Assembly (NCBI RefSeq): GCF_000004075.3 | Contig: NC_026657.2 | Location: 27,498,408 to 27,562,407, forward strand | DNA length: 64,000 nucleotides | Direction: 5' to 3' | From: Cucumis sativus | Taxonomy: Eukaryota > Streptophyta > Magnoliopsida > Cucurbitales > Cucurbitaceae | Shown here: positions 27,961 through 39,458 of the stretch, piece after piece | How positions within the stretch are numbered: position 1 is the stretch's first letter | Layout: every line of letters begins with the position of its first letter | Made by a program: the position numbers and the translations under genes | The notes under the pieces: generated by a model | The model's input: the letters and a program-made list of their open reading frames with translations, nothing else | The model's database searches: none | What the model was told of the DNA's origin: nothing

Positions 27961-28828
27961 TTCTAAAAACGAAAAAATTCATATTCACGTAGAATATCTA
28001 ATAAATGCAAATTTTAATTATGATTTACTTTCATTTTTTTATTTTTAATATATTATTAATAATAAAAATGAATAAATTCGTCATTTGAACATACTGGTAT
28101 AAAATTATGTAAATTTAGAATATTTTTGAAGGGTCTAATTATAATCATGTATAAAGATAATTAATTATATATCATTACTATTTGAAATATGCACTTTAAC
28201 ATAAACTAAATATTAATATATATTGTTAGTACTATTTAAATATTTAAAAAATTATGAACCTTAAACATTTTAATTATATATTTATCACATATGAATGGAC
28301 AACCTTATAAATGATTCTATTATACAACATCTTTAACAGTTTGAACTTCAAGCAATAGTTGTATGTATATCTTAATTCTTTACCAAACGCTTCTTATGAG
28401 TTCTAATTATTAAAACTTAGTTTAACATAGGTTCAATTGTATAGTTTATATGGAATATAACTATTTGTTAATACTCTATCAAAGTGAATTAAACACCACA
28501 ATGATAATGACATTGGAAAATTGTATGATCACACAACTGTTGAAATTAGTAGGAAAAGTGTTGTTTAAAAGATAAATATATCTTTTTCATGTTCTAAACT
28601 GTGTTAAAAGTAGTCAGCATTTATGATTTTGTTTTAATTCTTCAAAAGCAATTTTTTCCTTTTTCTTTTCTTTTCTTTTTTTTTGAAAAAGATGAGCTAA
28701 TTAAGCCCATAAAATGTGTAACAAATTGGATCCAAACATTGGTGTGGTGTAGCTGTAGATCACACACATTTATGACTAGCTATCAACACTAGACTTGGCT
28801 CATTCATTATATTTGGAAGCTTGATCAT

Positions 28829-28893
28829 CATGTATGATTTATGTTCACTATGAAAATAATGCATATGATTTATGTTCACTATGAAAATAATGC
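28829..28893. repeat. 31-bp perfect tandem duplication
   Basis: TATGATTTATGTTCACTATG followed by AAAATAATGC occurs twice back to back. Confidence 0.85.
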
Positions 28894-29654
28894 TAATTCG
28901 CATTCCATATTTGATTCTGGTCTAATTATTGTATGATTGCTATTTTATGTACATTCTTATTTAATTTAATATGATACAATTACTTTATTTTTATTTTGTT
29001 GTTAGTTGCTAAGAATTTTTTTTATTACGTTAGGATTGTCACCCGATTATCTTACAATTTTTTTATTAATTACTATGTAATTTTTTATTATTCTTCATTT
29101 TTGTAATCGAAATAAATTGTGTCTGTCATCTCATTGCCACTATAAAATACAACGGCGTATTTCTAAAATTAGCAAAAAAAATTTATGATAATAGAGTTTA
29201 TGTCACCTACATTTTCTAAATTGCAAAAATAATAAATTTTAGAGCATGCAGTCGATTATCTTTTTATTACTGTCAATAACTAGGCATATTTACTAAATTT
29301 GCAATATAAATAAAAGAGGTGCTATGAGTTGTTTTTTTTTTTTTTTTGTCATCTAATACAATTTCCCAAAAATAATCATGGAAAATTAACCACAATGACA
29401 AAATATTAAGATAGTCGTTTGATCATCTTCTAATTGTCACATTTGATTACTTTTTTTTTTTCTTTCAATTTTAGTTAGTTTTCTGAAATAGACATTTGAT
29501 TAATGACATTTGTCTATTACATTCTACTTTTAATTTTTTTGCCAACATGAGTTTAACTCAACTGGCACAAGAGATCTCGAGTTTAAATTTTCATCCTTAT
29601 ATTTATTATAATATTGTTTTTGTCATATTTGCAGTATGCATTCTTGCCAGGAAA

Positions 29655-29760
29655 TGACGGGAGAGAGACTGTGGTGTGGAATAAAAGTGGGTTTGAGACT
29701 ATAAGAGTCAGATGTAGAATGAAAGAAAAATTAGTCACATAATAAAAGTGGGTTTGAGTC
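29655..29760. repeat. Partial third copy of the NLR-flanking repeat
   Basis: GGGAGAGAGACTGTGGTGTG then AATAAAAGTGGGTTTGAG and a TTAGTCACAT end resemble the 27890-27955 end of the left arm (GGGAGAGAGATTGTAGTGTA, AATAAAAGTGG, TTACTCACAT). It lies just beyond the 3' end of the NLR. Confidence 0.55.
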
Positions 29761-30132
29761 TACTCTTTCAAAAAAACTGGAAAATCCATATTTAAAAAAT
29801 CAATTATAAAATAAATTAAACCCCAATTTTTTAGTGTGTATATATATCCATATATATTGTTTATTTGTTTGAGGATGGCTTTTAAGAAGTTTGTGTGTGT
29901 GCTCATATTCATATAATAATAAAATGGAAGTGTTTGTTTAATTAATTAATTAAAAAGCACAAGAGAGATGAGAATGAAGGTGATAAACAAATATTAAGAT
30001 CCTGAATCACAATTTTTGCATCCATTGAAACAATCATTTGTACACAGTTTTTACAAATGGAAAGCTAAGAGAATTCAGGTGTGAAAACTTTAGTACACAT
30101 TATTTGCATTCAACACCAACAAAAAATATAAA

Positions 30133-33100
30133 TCATAATAAATGTATAAACCAACGATTGATCTGAATTTCTGGAAGGTGGGAAAGTTTCGCCCGCTCCA
30201 TGTCGCCTTCCTCAAGTAGTAGTTGCGGACAATCACAAACATGCAATTTATTTAATTTGGTGAGACGTAGCATTGCTTCTGTAGAAGGCAGTTTTTTCAA
30301 TTTTTTGCAATTCCAAAGATTGAGTGTTTGCAAACATACATAGTTTCCTAACCATTCTGGCAAAGCTTCAATGCGTCTAAAATGTTGAATAGACAGAAAT
30401 TGTAAGGCAGTGAGGTGTTGAAGTTGTTCAGGTATTTGCGTTACACTATTATTGCTCAACAAATCCTCTTCCAAAACAAGTTGTTTAAGGGAAGGAAGGT
30501 GCTGAAGGATGCCAAAATCATAATTCTGCATAATTCCAATAATTCTCATTACCCTCAAATTCATGAGATGACATAAATCTTCCGGCAGCTTGTCTAACCA
30601 ACCAATGATTAAATACCATAATTTCGGCTTATTTCTCATATTTATGCTCAAATTTGAACATTTGTCTATTGTCAACCCTTCAATAGAACTGCAAAATTGT
30701 AGTCCATCTGGGAGTTTTGTCAATTTGTTACAACATGAAAGGATCAATGATTCAAGGTGTTGCATATTATTCTCATCAAAAGCTTTTGGAATGTTTAATA
30801 ATTTGGGACATCCCCATATTTTCAAGCACTTGAGATTGGGGAAAATTGTGACATTTGATGATTCATCATTTGTTATTACTTCTTTCCATTGCTCTAAGTT
30901 GATCATATAACTGATTTCAAATTTCTCAAGCTTTGGGAAGAACCTTCTTTGGTTTGGATCATTGCCGTAGAACTCGTTGTCTATAACTTGGAGGCCTTCA
31001 AAGCTGCAAATCTGAAGTTCCTTTAGGTTGTTTAGTTGTCCAAGCATTGGAAGCTTTTCACAACTATTACAATGAGACAAATGTATCTCTCTTAAATTCT
31101 CAACAAAAATATTGTTAGGCAAATGTCTTCCAGCAAAGTTGGTGATTCTCAATGATTGGAGATTTATGTTTGGTTGAAGTCCTTCCAACACTTCCAAATC
31201 ATTATCTTTTCTATTCATGGACCACCCTAAGTGTAGCGCCATTAAATTCTCCTTTCCTGCCAAATCTGCTCCCTTTGCTTCCTCTTTACTTTCAACTTTC
31301 TCCAAACACAAAACAGACAGGCATCTTTTCAAGTTTTTCAATGGACCCAATTCAGTAATCTTAAAACCTTCTTCAAACCCGATTACAAAATGAGACAATG
31401 TTTGAAGTTGAGTCAATTGACTTAAATGTGGAGGTGTTTTGTCAGCATTTGCCCCTAATTCCAAGTGCCTTAAACTTACCAAATTTGTAAAGTTCATTGA
31501 AAATTCTTCAATCACTGAGTATACGAACTTTAGCGTTTGCAAATTATGAAGTGAAACAATAGACTCTGGTAATTTTAATTCTATTGAATAACTTAAAATT
31601 TCTAGATATCTCAAGTGTTTCAATTGACCAATTGACTTTGGTAATTTATCACCCGATATCTTCAAGACACGCAAACAAACAAAGTTTCTTATCTCAACGT
31701 CAAAAAGTGTTTGATCTATATTGTGAGGAATCTTTTGAATGAAATCAATTGTGCGTAACTTGCCTGCAACATTTATCATCTCCTTTTGAAGTTCCTTCTT
31801 CGATATATTGCTAGGATTTAGATGCAAATCTTTATACGACCTTGAAGTTTCCATTGCAATATCATGTACAAGATCATGCATCTTATATTCTTCTCTTGTT
31901 TCATAATCACCTATCATATCTCTTATCCTTGTTTTATTGGCATCTTCGAATTCAAATAAGCAACGTGACAACAAGATGTTGAAGTATATATCTCCTACAT
32001 TTTCCATTGTTGTGTTATTGTATCTTCCTTGTTGTGGTTGAAGAAAACCTTGGGCCATCCACATTTGAATCAATTCTTGTTTTTCAAACACAAAGTCTTT
32101 GGGAAAAATTGAACAATATGCAAAACACTGCTTTACTGAAGATGATGGTAAACGATCCACACTTAATTTTAATATAGATAAAACAAAATTTTCCTCTTGC
32201 AGTGGAGTTGTTAGCACATTTTTCAACATTTCCTCCCATCTCTCAACATCTCCTTCAAATTTTACTGCCCTACCCAAAACTCGTGCAGCCAATGGTACGC
32301 CACCAATTTTTTTGACCAACTCTTTTTGAATGATCCCCAAGTTTGAAGTCATTGATAGTCCATATGCATTTGCACTTTCTTTAAACAAAGACCAACATTG
32401 ATCATCAGATAATTTACTTAAAAGATGACTAGGACATGTTCCCATGATTTTTGCAACTTCAGCACTCCTTGTAGTCACAAGGATACTATTGTTAGAGTTT
32501 CCAGTGATCTTGAGCAAACAATATTTCAAGTCATCCCATAGAAAAAAAGTTTCGTTCCAAACATCGTCAAGCACAAGAAAATAGCTTTGCCCAAGCATCT
32601 CTTTTTGGAGTTCACGAAGTAAAACCTCCTTGCTATCCCTTCCATCAGAAATATAGGCACCTTTTACATTTTTTAAAATATCAAGCAAAATCTTGTTGAC
32701 AATAAATGGTTCAGACACACAAACCCATACAGTTTTATCAAAACGTTGTCTAACCAACTCATGGTTAAAAACTAACTTTGCCAAAGTTGTTTTTCCTAAT
32801 CCACCCATACCAACAATGGGCAGGATAGATGTACGTTGATTATTGCTAGCATCAATCACTTGTTTCACTATACTTTCAACTTCAACATCCCTCCCCGCAA
32901 TCTTATGATCTTCAAGTTCTGAAATTGTCTCTCGATATTGACTAATAACATCGATCTCGGGTCTTACAGTTTCAATCCCAACTAGTCCTAAAGGAGCAGC
33001 CTCATTGTAATGCTTTTCTAACAGTTGTACAAGGGTCATCATTTTTTTTGCCATGTCAAGACGAAAGATCAAAACATTATCGGTAGAAAGAGAGAAGAAA

Positions 33101-33402
33101 TCACACACCTTCATTTCTGTTGTTTGGACCTTTTGTCGAAGATGTTCATAAACAATTTCGTCTAATAGATCCTCGGCTTGATAAACAAGAAACTGAAGAT
33201 GGTCCACCCAGATGCTCACAGAATGAAGATGTAGTTTTCTGGTGTTGATATCGCGTAAGAAAGCTTGAGCGTTGAGTAGCCATTTTTGGAGGTTGGAGAG
33301 ATGCTCCTGGAAGCCCCATGCAAGGCCAGTTTGCTCCCCTGCAACCTTCAACACATTCTTCAACATTTCTTCGACAGCAAAAGTCCATAGGAAATCAGCC
33401 AT
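30133..33402 (-). CDS. CC-NB-LRR disease resistance protein, Fom-2-like
   Basis: Intronless, 1089 residues. The start is the ATG at 33402 because the 25 further in-frame upstream codons begin with TTG only. The N-terminal coiled coil (about 1-130) has the EDVID-like AEDLLDE (76-82). The NB-ARC shows the P-loop GMGGLGKTT (198-206), kinase-2 LVLDDVW (276-282), ILVTTRS (307-313), GGVPLAA (367-373) and MHD (508-510). From about 570 to the end there are irregular leucine-rich repeats. All nucleotide-binding motifs are intact, so it is probably an active intracellular immune receptor. The sequence is strongly like melon Fom-2 (Fusarium wilt resistance), but allele identity or specificity cannot be claimed. 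Its tail (WFIHLL) may differ from relatives. It is flanked by a direct repeat and by acyltransferase genes. Confidence 0.95.
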   Translation of the reverse strand: MADFLWTFAVEEMLKNVLKVAGEQTGLAWGFQEHLSNLQKWLLNAQAFLRDINTRKLHLHSVSIWVDHLQFLVYQAEDLLDEIVYEHLRQKVQTTEMKVCDFFSLSTDNVLIFRLDMAKKMMTLVQLLEKHYNEAAPLGLVGIETVRPEIDVISQYRETISELEDHKIAGRDVEVESIVKQVIDASNNQRTSILPIVGMGGLGKTTLAKLVFNHELVRQRFDKTVWVCVSEPFIVNKILLDILKNVKGAYISDGRDSKEVLLRELQKEMLGQSYFLVLDDVWNETFFLWDDLKYCLLKITGNSNNSILVTTRSAEVAKIMGTCPSHLLSKLSDDQCWSLFKESANAYGLSMTSNLGIIQKELVKKIGGVPLAARVLGRAVKFEGDVERWEEMLKNVLTTPLQEENFVLSILKLSVDRLPSSSVKQCFAYCSIFPKDFVFEKQELIQMWMAQGFLQPQQGRYNNTTMENVGDIYFNILLSRCLFEFEDANKTRIRDMIGDYETREEYKMHDLVHDIAMETSRSYKDLHLNPSNISKKELQKEMINVAGKLRTIDFIQKIPHNIDQTLFDVEIRNFVCLRVLKISGDKLPKSIGQLKHLRYLEILSYSIELKLPESIVSLHNLQTLKFVYSVIEEFSMNFTNLVSLRHLELGANADKTPPHLSQLTQLQTLSHFVIGFEEGFKITELGPLKNLKRCLSVLCLEKVESKEEAKGADLAGKENLMALHLGWSMNRKDNDLEVLEGLQPNINLQSLRITNFAGRHLPNNIFVENLREIHLSHCNSCEKLPMLGQLNNLKELQICSFEGLQVIDNEFYGNDPNQRRFFPKLEKFEISYMINLEQWKEVITNDESSNVTIFPNLKCLKIWGCPKLLNIPKAFDENNMQHLESLILSCCNKLTKLPDGLQFCSSIEGLTIDKCSNLSINMRNKPKLWYLIIGWLDKLPEDLCHLMNLRVMRIIGIMQNYDFGILQHLPSLKQLVLEEDLLSNNSVTQIPEQLQHLTALQFLSIQHFRRIEALPEWLGNYVCLQTLNLWNCKKLKKLPSTEAMLRLTKLNKLHVCDCPQLLLEEGDMERAKLSHLPEIQINRWFIHLL

Positions 33403-35108
33403 TGTGCAATTTCTAAGGTTGTCTGGCAGAAAGAATGTGGTCAAATGAATTGGAGAAGAATTAGATGTAAAATCCAAAGGATATGAATAGATAAAAGTGG
33501 TCTTTGTAAGTGAATGAGTGGACTTGGGACAGAGGAAGCTTCACAGAAATGAAATTAAAGGACGTGTCATTCTCATCTTCACACCTAACCTAACCCCACA
33601 CACAAACAAACAAATAAAAATAAATAAATAAATAATACTGTACTTGAAATACTGTTTTTCAAATTTTAATGTCAAAATTTAGTGTTGATTTTGCTTCTGG
33701 GTCTCATTTTTTTTAATAACATATTTTCTTGATTAAAAATTAATCAAATTAAATTAAAAAATCTTAATTTAATGAAAAAACTTTTAAATTGAGTATTCAT
33801 ATATAAATTAAAATGGGAAAGTTAGATCTTAATTTTAATAAGAAAATATACTTTTAAAAAAATATACAACTCGAGTTGTATTTTTTAAAAAAATCAAATT
33901 AATCTTGTGATCCAAATGATGCAAATTCTGACACCAACTTTTTTTATTTTCATTATATCAAGCATTTGAATTATACATTTTAAAATATACCACCATATTA
34001 AATATTTTTTTAAAAAAATTAAAAATATAATATGTCTAAATTCATTTTTTGTAGTTTATGATAAATTATAGAAAAGAAAAATGTAAAACCCATCTTTAAA
34101 TTAAAGTATGAAGTTTGTTAGAATCATATACACTAAACTTTTAATTTGCCATGAGAAAAAACAATTTGCTGATTCATGGGATGAGCGTTAGAGAGGATCC
34201 CGGGAGGAAAGGAAATATGTGATCCATTTCATGAAAGGGAGAAGTGAGCATATACGTATACTTTTGTTCGCAGGGGAGAGAGATTGATTGTTCAAAGGCA
34301 TTAAGTGAGTTTTATGGACATCAAACACATAGGTTTAATTATGATTTTTTGTTTCAATTAAAATCTATAAACCAATTATTTAATTATACAATTTTTTTAA
34401 AAAAAATTTGCATGGGCAGAGAAATAAAATATATACAATTTCAATTTTTATTGCTCCCCATTTTCTTTGTTATACCATCTTTGACTCATTGATGGTGGAT
34501 GCCAACCCATTATATTCCTCCTCGTGAATCATCCTCACACAATTCTATTAAACGTGTAAAATCTTAAATTAAAGATATATCTTTTTCAATTCAATAATAA
34601 CGTAAGTGAGAAGTAAAAATGTAATTGAAAGAATAATTGGTATTTTATCTATTAAAACATGACATACTTATTAAAATCAAAACTCACTTAATTAAATATG
34701 TAATTTAAAGTTTATGATATGCTATTAACAACTCATAAACTTATAAAATCTTTTTTAAAAGAAAAAACATAATTAAAGTGCATCAAAAGCAATGTAATGT
34801 TGGTAAGTCTAACTTTAGGAGGCATTGATAATACATGAGCTTTGAAGTTTACCAACAAAACAAAACAAAACATGGGTGCATTAATTAAAATACAAGAACC
34901 AAAATAGTCCTTTTTAAAAAGAAATAAAACAGTAGTGTAACACTGAATAATATAATCCACTCATAAACTATAACCATCTGTGTAGATATCCTTTGATTTC
35001 GAAGGAAAAAGAAGAAGAAGAAGCAACTTAGCATATAACATAACACCTCCATAACTGGATGGATCTTTCAAAGATATCTTTGTTAGTATCGATTTATTTC
35101 ATTTGATA
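33403..35108. other. NLR promoter side and spacer
   Basis: It contains the presumed NLR 5' UTR/promoter (an AAAT microsatellite near 33615), the right arm of the direct repeat (33885-34290), and the 3' UTR side of acyltransferase 2. No coding stretch was recognised. Confidence 0.55.
33885..34290. repeat. Direct repeat, right arm (upstream of the NLR)
   Basis: Partner of 27470-27960 in the same orientation, about 6.4 kb away, so the pair brackets the NLR gene. It lies roughly 0.5-0.9 kb upstream of the NLR start and so may include regulatory sequence. Confidence 0.75.
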
Positions 35109-36155
35109 TCAGAAAGAAAATTTAAAGGGTGTGATGAGCTGTACCGTCACGTTCTTCACAAACGCGCCCAAAGCTGCGTGTTCTTCCATCATTCTAACAT
35201 CCGGTTTTAACCTAAAAAACTGCGGGAAAAAGAGCCAAGAACTCGTCGTCATCACAAACCACCATGTAAACCCCGTCGATATAATTCTCGGCACCTTCAA
35301 CCTACCCCTCACCGCTGACTTCATCGCCATCTCCGCTGAAAGACTAACTCCATGTAATAAAAAGAAGCAAGTCACCTCCCAAGTTGGCGCCAATCTTCCC
35401 ATGTAGAAATAGATGAGTTCGTGCATCAAACCGGAGACTGCGAATGTTGCCGTCAGCGCCACCATCGCCGACGCTTTCTTCCCGACGATTCCAACAGTGA
35501 GTTTCCGGCATGGATCGTAAACGGCGAGGCGGAGGATTCTAGAAGTCAATAAATTCCATCGCTTCCCCCAAAAATCCTGTAACGAAACGGACAGATAGGG
35601 CTCGTCGAAATACGGCAATAACTCGACTCCGAGCGTCGCCTTCACGAAGGCGGCGGCGCCACCGATGAGAATCTCGAGGAGGAAGTAAATTACGAAACAG
35701 AAGACGATCAGGTATAGGGTTGGGTGTAAGTAGTTTTTGAAATAGATGGCGACAAGTGTGAGAATTAGGAGCAATAATTTTATAAAGTAGGTCGGGGGAA
35801 GAATGGGATTAGGATGGGAGCGGTTGGTGTCCTGGGGGATTTCGATTGGGAGGGAGCCGATGGCGAGGAAGCGGCGGAGGGAGGAGGAGGCGGCAGCGGA
35901 ACAGAGAGGACCTTTACCGAAGGCAAAGAGGAGGAGCTTGAAACTTGCGAGCCAACCGATGAAGAAGCCGATGGAGCCTTGTAAATGGATGGTTTGGAAT
36001 TGGAGAGGAATGTAGAGGAAGAGGGAGAAGAAGGGGAGAATTAAGAGGAATCTGAGGAAGCCATTTGGGATTGAGTTTCTGATTGAGAAACAGAAAGAGA
36101 GAGATGAAGAAACTAAGAGGAGAGTTTGAAGGAAAATTCGAATTTCGGCCGCCAT
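35109..36155 (-). CDS. Wax synthase-like MBOAT acyltransferase 2
   Basis: Intronless, 348 residues, ATG at 36155. Near-duplicate of copy 1 over its whole length (same N-terminal Ser-rich hydrophobic segment, GKGPLC, FLAIGSLPIEIP). It has the same motifs, PYLSVSLQDFWGKRWN and SGLMHELIYFYMGR with the putative catalytic His, and several membrane spans. Differences cluster in the loop after SLPIEI and in the C-terminal quarter. Expected to act in the ER membrane on long-chain alcohol or sterol acceptors. It lies on the same strand as the NLR and copies 1 and 3, consistent with tandem duplication. No disruption seen. Confidence 0.9.
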   Translation of the reverse strand: MAAEIRIFLQTLLLVSSSLSFCFSIRNSIPNGFLRFLLILPFFSLFLYIPLQFQTIHLQGSIGFFIGWLASFKLLLFAFGKGPLCSAAASSSLRRFLAIGSLPIEIPQDTNRSHPNPILPPTYFIKLLLLILTLVAIYFKNYLHPTLYLIVFCFVIYFLLEILIGGAAAFVKATLGVELLPYFDEPYLSVSLQDFWGKRWNLLTSRILRLAVYDPCRKLTVGIVGKKASAMVALTATFAVSGLMHELIYFYMGRLAPTWEVTCFFLLHGVSLSAEMAMKSAVRGRLKVPRIISTGFTWWFVMTTSSWLFFPQFFRLKPDVRMMEEHAALGAFVKNVTVQLITPFKFSF

Positions 36156-38014
36156 TAATAATGGGGAAACTCAAAGGAATGAGGTTTGTGTGTATTTCTT
36201 TGTTGAAGATTTAAATGGATTCTTTATATTGATTGCGATTTGCGACTATGGGAAGAATATATAATTATATAGATACAAATTCTAATTATTAATTTTTTTG
36301 TTTCTATTGGAAAAGTCTTTAACTTTTTCCAATGGGTTTCGCTTGAGACGAAGGGAATTGTTCTAAATAATATAGTAGGAGATAATAAATGGAGGGCAAT
36401 TCTCCTATGGATCGGAGATCACTTCTTAGATTATTATAATTTCAACGTGTTTAGATGTATTTAAACAATCATAACTATAACTAAAGTATGAATTTATTTT
36501 ATCAGATTAAATTGATTAGAAGCTCATTCCTAAAAAATTGATTAGATAGAGATATCTCAATGTATCAATATATATATAATTAAGCAGATTCCAGTAAGTA
36601 ATTTGATTAAAAGATATCCTGTTTAGAAAAGGTTACCAAGTTGAGTGAAGGGATGGGTTGAAGGGAGAAGAAGTACTTCATCAAAAGGATATGACTTTAA
36701 GTTCATTCATTTGTCACTTTCGTTTTATGAGCCCCTATGCCAGACTAAGCTGGATCTTCTCCTAACTGTATCAAACACTAGGTGGAGCACCCTACCACAC
36801 CATTATCACTAATCTAATTATTTAACTTTCTAAAAACATTAACGGAACCATAATTGAATCAATTAGCAGCTTACATATGGTCCAGTTCAATAATAGAAAT
36901 CTCTTTATCTCCCAATAATCAAATAATGAGAGGTCTAGTAATTGAAATCTCTTATTTTGAAGTTCTTTGTCTATTTTTTTTCTTCAAACATCTCATTTTG
37001 TGTGAATTAATAAAATTATGTATCTAACTCACTTTTAAACTTTCAATTGGATATTTAATAAACTTGTACTTCCTCTTAATTATTAAAGGGCACAACTCAT
37101 ATTTCTATCCCTTTTTCATCACTCAACTTTTATGTGTAATTATTCCATCTTTATCGTTTTTTTATAACAATTTAATCTCCCAACTTTGTTATGTAACAAT
37201 GTAGTCTTTATATTACAAAGTTTGTAACAAATTTTGTTCTTATTGTAGAAATTGGTGTTAAAATATAATAGACTTCTTTTCCCTAAACAAGTTGATATAT
37301 AAACTAATTAGAGACCGAGTATTTTTACAAAATTCATAGTTTACATCATGAAATAATAAAAGTTGACATCTAATTTTGATCGATGGTTATCTACTAAACA
37401 ACGAAAATTAGGGTTTCATTAAACATACAATTCAAATTTATATATAATAGCTCAATTCAAATTCTAATGTGTTATCATAAGGGTGTTTTGAAGGATTTCT
37501 TTATCTCTCTTTTGTATATGACGATGGGTGTCCTAAAGTTAGGGAAGATCCACATATTTACAAAAAATTTCATCAACCTTAATTGATGATATGGTTGCTA
37601 AATCCTTCCCCGGTTAAATACAACATTAAAAATTATGAACCATATTAAGAAAAGTTGGAAGGTTCAGTAGATATAAAATTATAGAGTAAAGTTATAATTG
37701 AACTCTAAAAAAATAAATAGTTGTATTAAAATGATTGGTATTTAATGATAGAAAGAATGATATTATTGTTTAGTACTAAGGTAATGTGATGTAAGGTAAA
37801 GTAGTTGGCTACAAATATGAATTAACAAATATAAATTAGCAAATTATAAATTAATATTATAAGATTCAACAAATATCAAATCAATTAATAGATACTATCA
37901 GAAAAAAAAAAGTGTAATAATTTTGTAACTTCCAAGTTATTGAGAAAATATTTAAAAATAAAAGAAGAAGAAATGAAATGTAAATACAAATCAGGAAGGG
38001 ACTAAAATTGTATT
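36156..38014. other. Intergenic region between acyltransferases 2 and 3
   Basis: AT-rich. It holds the promoter of copy 2 and the 3' side of copy 3. A less AT-rich stretch near 36.64-36.8 kb has no protein-like frame that I recognise. Confidence 0.5.
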
Positions 38015-39458
38015 TTATTTTTTAACATAATTAAAAGGAATGATATTATTGTTCAAATTTGGCCATAAATTAATTGGAATATTATTTTTAAGAAATGCAC
38101 CAAACAGCGCGTACTCTTCAACCACCCTTACGTCAGCCTTACAACTGTTAATAAACGGCGGAAAGAACAGCCAAAAGCAACTCCAGAAAAAAAATCCCAC
38201 CGTCACCGGGACCGACACTATCCACGGCAGCGGACGCATCCTCCACCTCTGAATCCATACTCTCTTCACCGCCATTTCCGCCACCAGACATCCCCCGTGG
38301 AAAACGAAGAACGCCGACACTTCCCATGTCGGCGGCGGCCATTGACGAGACATGTAGAAGAACATCAGCTCGTGCATCACGGCCGATACAAGGAACGTCG
38401 CCGTAACTCCGGCGAGGGGGCCACACTTTTTACCCAAAAGTTTTGAGGCAGCAGAGGCTGCAGGGCGGAAGACGGCGGGGCGGAGGATTCCAGTGACGAC
38501 GAGGTTCCATCGCCGACCCCAGAAGTCTTGAAGTGAGGTGGAGAAGTAAGGTTGGTGGAAGAGAGGGAGAAGTTCGAGAGTGCCGCCGCAGGCGACGATG
38601 GAAGCGGCAGCGGCAAGGCTGAGCTCGAGGAGGAAGTAGATGTGGAAACAGAGGAAGAGCCAGTGGAGTTTTTGAGGGAGGATGTGGGTGTAATTATAGG
38701 CTTTCACCATCACCGCCACTAGGAAGATCTTGACGGCGTAGCTTAATGGGGACTGGCGGTGGCGATTGTGATCGGATTTTGAAGGTAATCCTCCATGAAT
38801 GGCAAATTCAGAGGTTTTTTGAAGTGGGGTTTGTTTTAATTTGACTGGGAAGGAAGCTATTGCACAGAAAGTACCTGCTCAGATGAGATGAACATAAATG
38901 GTTAAAGTGATTGTATAAGTTTAGGTTAAATTACAACAAAACATTGGCAAAGATAAGTTAAAAAATACTCCTGTCTATTCCAACTTTTACTCAAAATAAA
39001 AGCCAAAATTTGTGTTAAAAAAATTGAAAACTAATAATTAGTTAACACATCAAACTTAACTTATATTGACTGACACTGGCAAATGAACATATAACGAAGA
39101 ATTGTGAATGATAAAAGTAGTATCGATGTTACCAAAAAGTAAAAAAGTAGAAAGGAGAAGAAAAGAAGAACAGAGAGCTGATACCGATGGAGATTCCGGG
39201 GGCGGCGAGGGGGCCAAGACCGGCGGAGAAGAGGAGGAGCTTGAAGTTGGCAAGCCAAGCAATGAAAAAGGCAGTAAGGCCACCAAGATGGAGGGAGTGA
39301 AGAAGAAGAGGAAGGTAGAGGAAGAGGGAAATGACAGGAAATATGAAAAGAAATCTTGTAATTCCGTGGGGAATTCTTCTACCGACGCCATAGCAATAAC
39401 TCAAACAGATCCATATTGATATCCAAACTTTTAAGAAATTCCCAATCTCATCCTCCAT
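38015..39458 (-). CDS. Wax synthase-like MBOAT acyltransferase 3 (two exons)
   Basis: Exon 1 is complement 39458..39185 and exon 2 complement 38874..38015, joined through a 310-base GT-AG intron. Codon G|GT rebuilds Gly in GISIGTFCAIASFPVKL, the counterpart of FLAVGSLPIEI in the copies without introns. This gives 377 residues, longer than its neighbours by an insertion after that segment. Motifs: QPYFSTSLQDFWGRRWN and SAVMHELMFFYMSR with the putative catalytic His. It is GC-rich compared with its surroundings. It is diverged from copies 1 and 2 and seems a separate branch of the cluster; its N-terminus resembles copy 4. Substrate is unknown. Reading only the larger exon would wrongly suggest a truncated gene. 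Confidence 0.88.

Larger units (their letters stand above)
24836..30132. other. AT-rich intergenic region between acyltransferase 1 and the NLR
   Basis: It contains the promoter side of acyltransferase 1, a 30-bp tandem repeat near 25.9 kb, TA runs near 26.2 kb and one arm of a direct repeat (27470-27960) whose other arm lies upstream of the NLR. There is also a 31-bp tandem duplication near 28.84 kb and the NLR 3' UTR side. No open frame with protein-like composition was seen. Confidence 0.6.

Noticed and set aside
33403..33477. 25-residue N-terminal extension of the NLR
   Set aside because: It begins with TTG; the first ATG is at 33402, followed by the conserved MADFLWTFAVEEML start.
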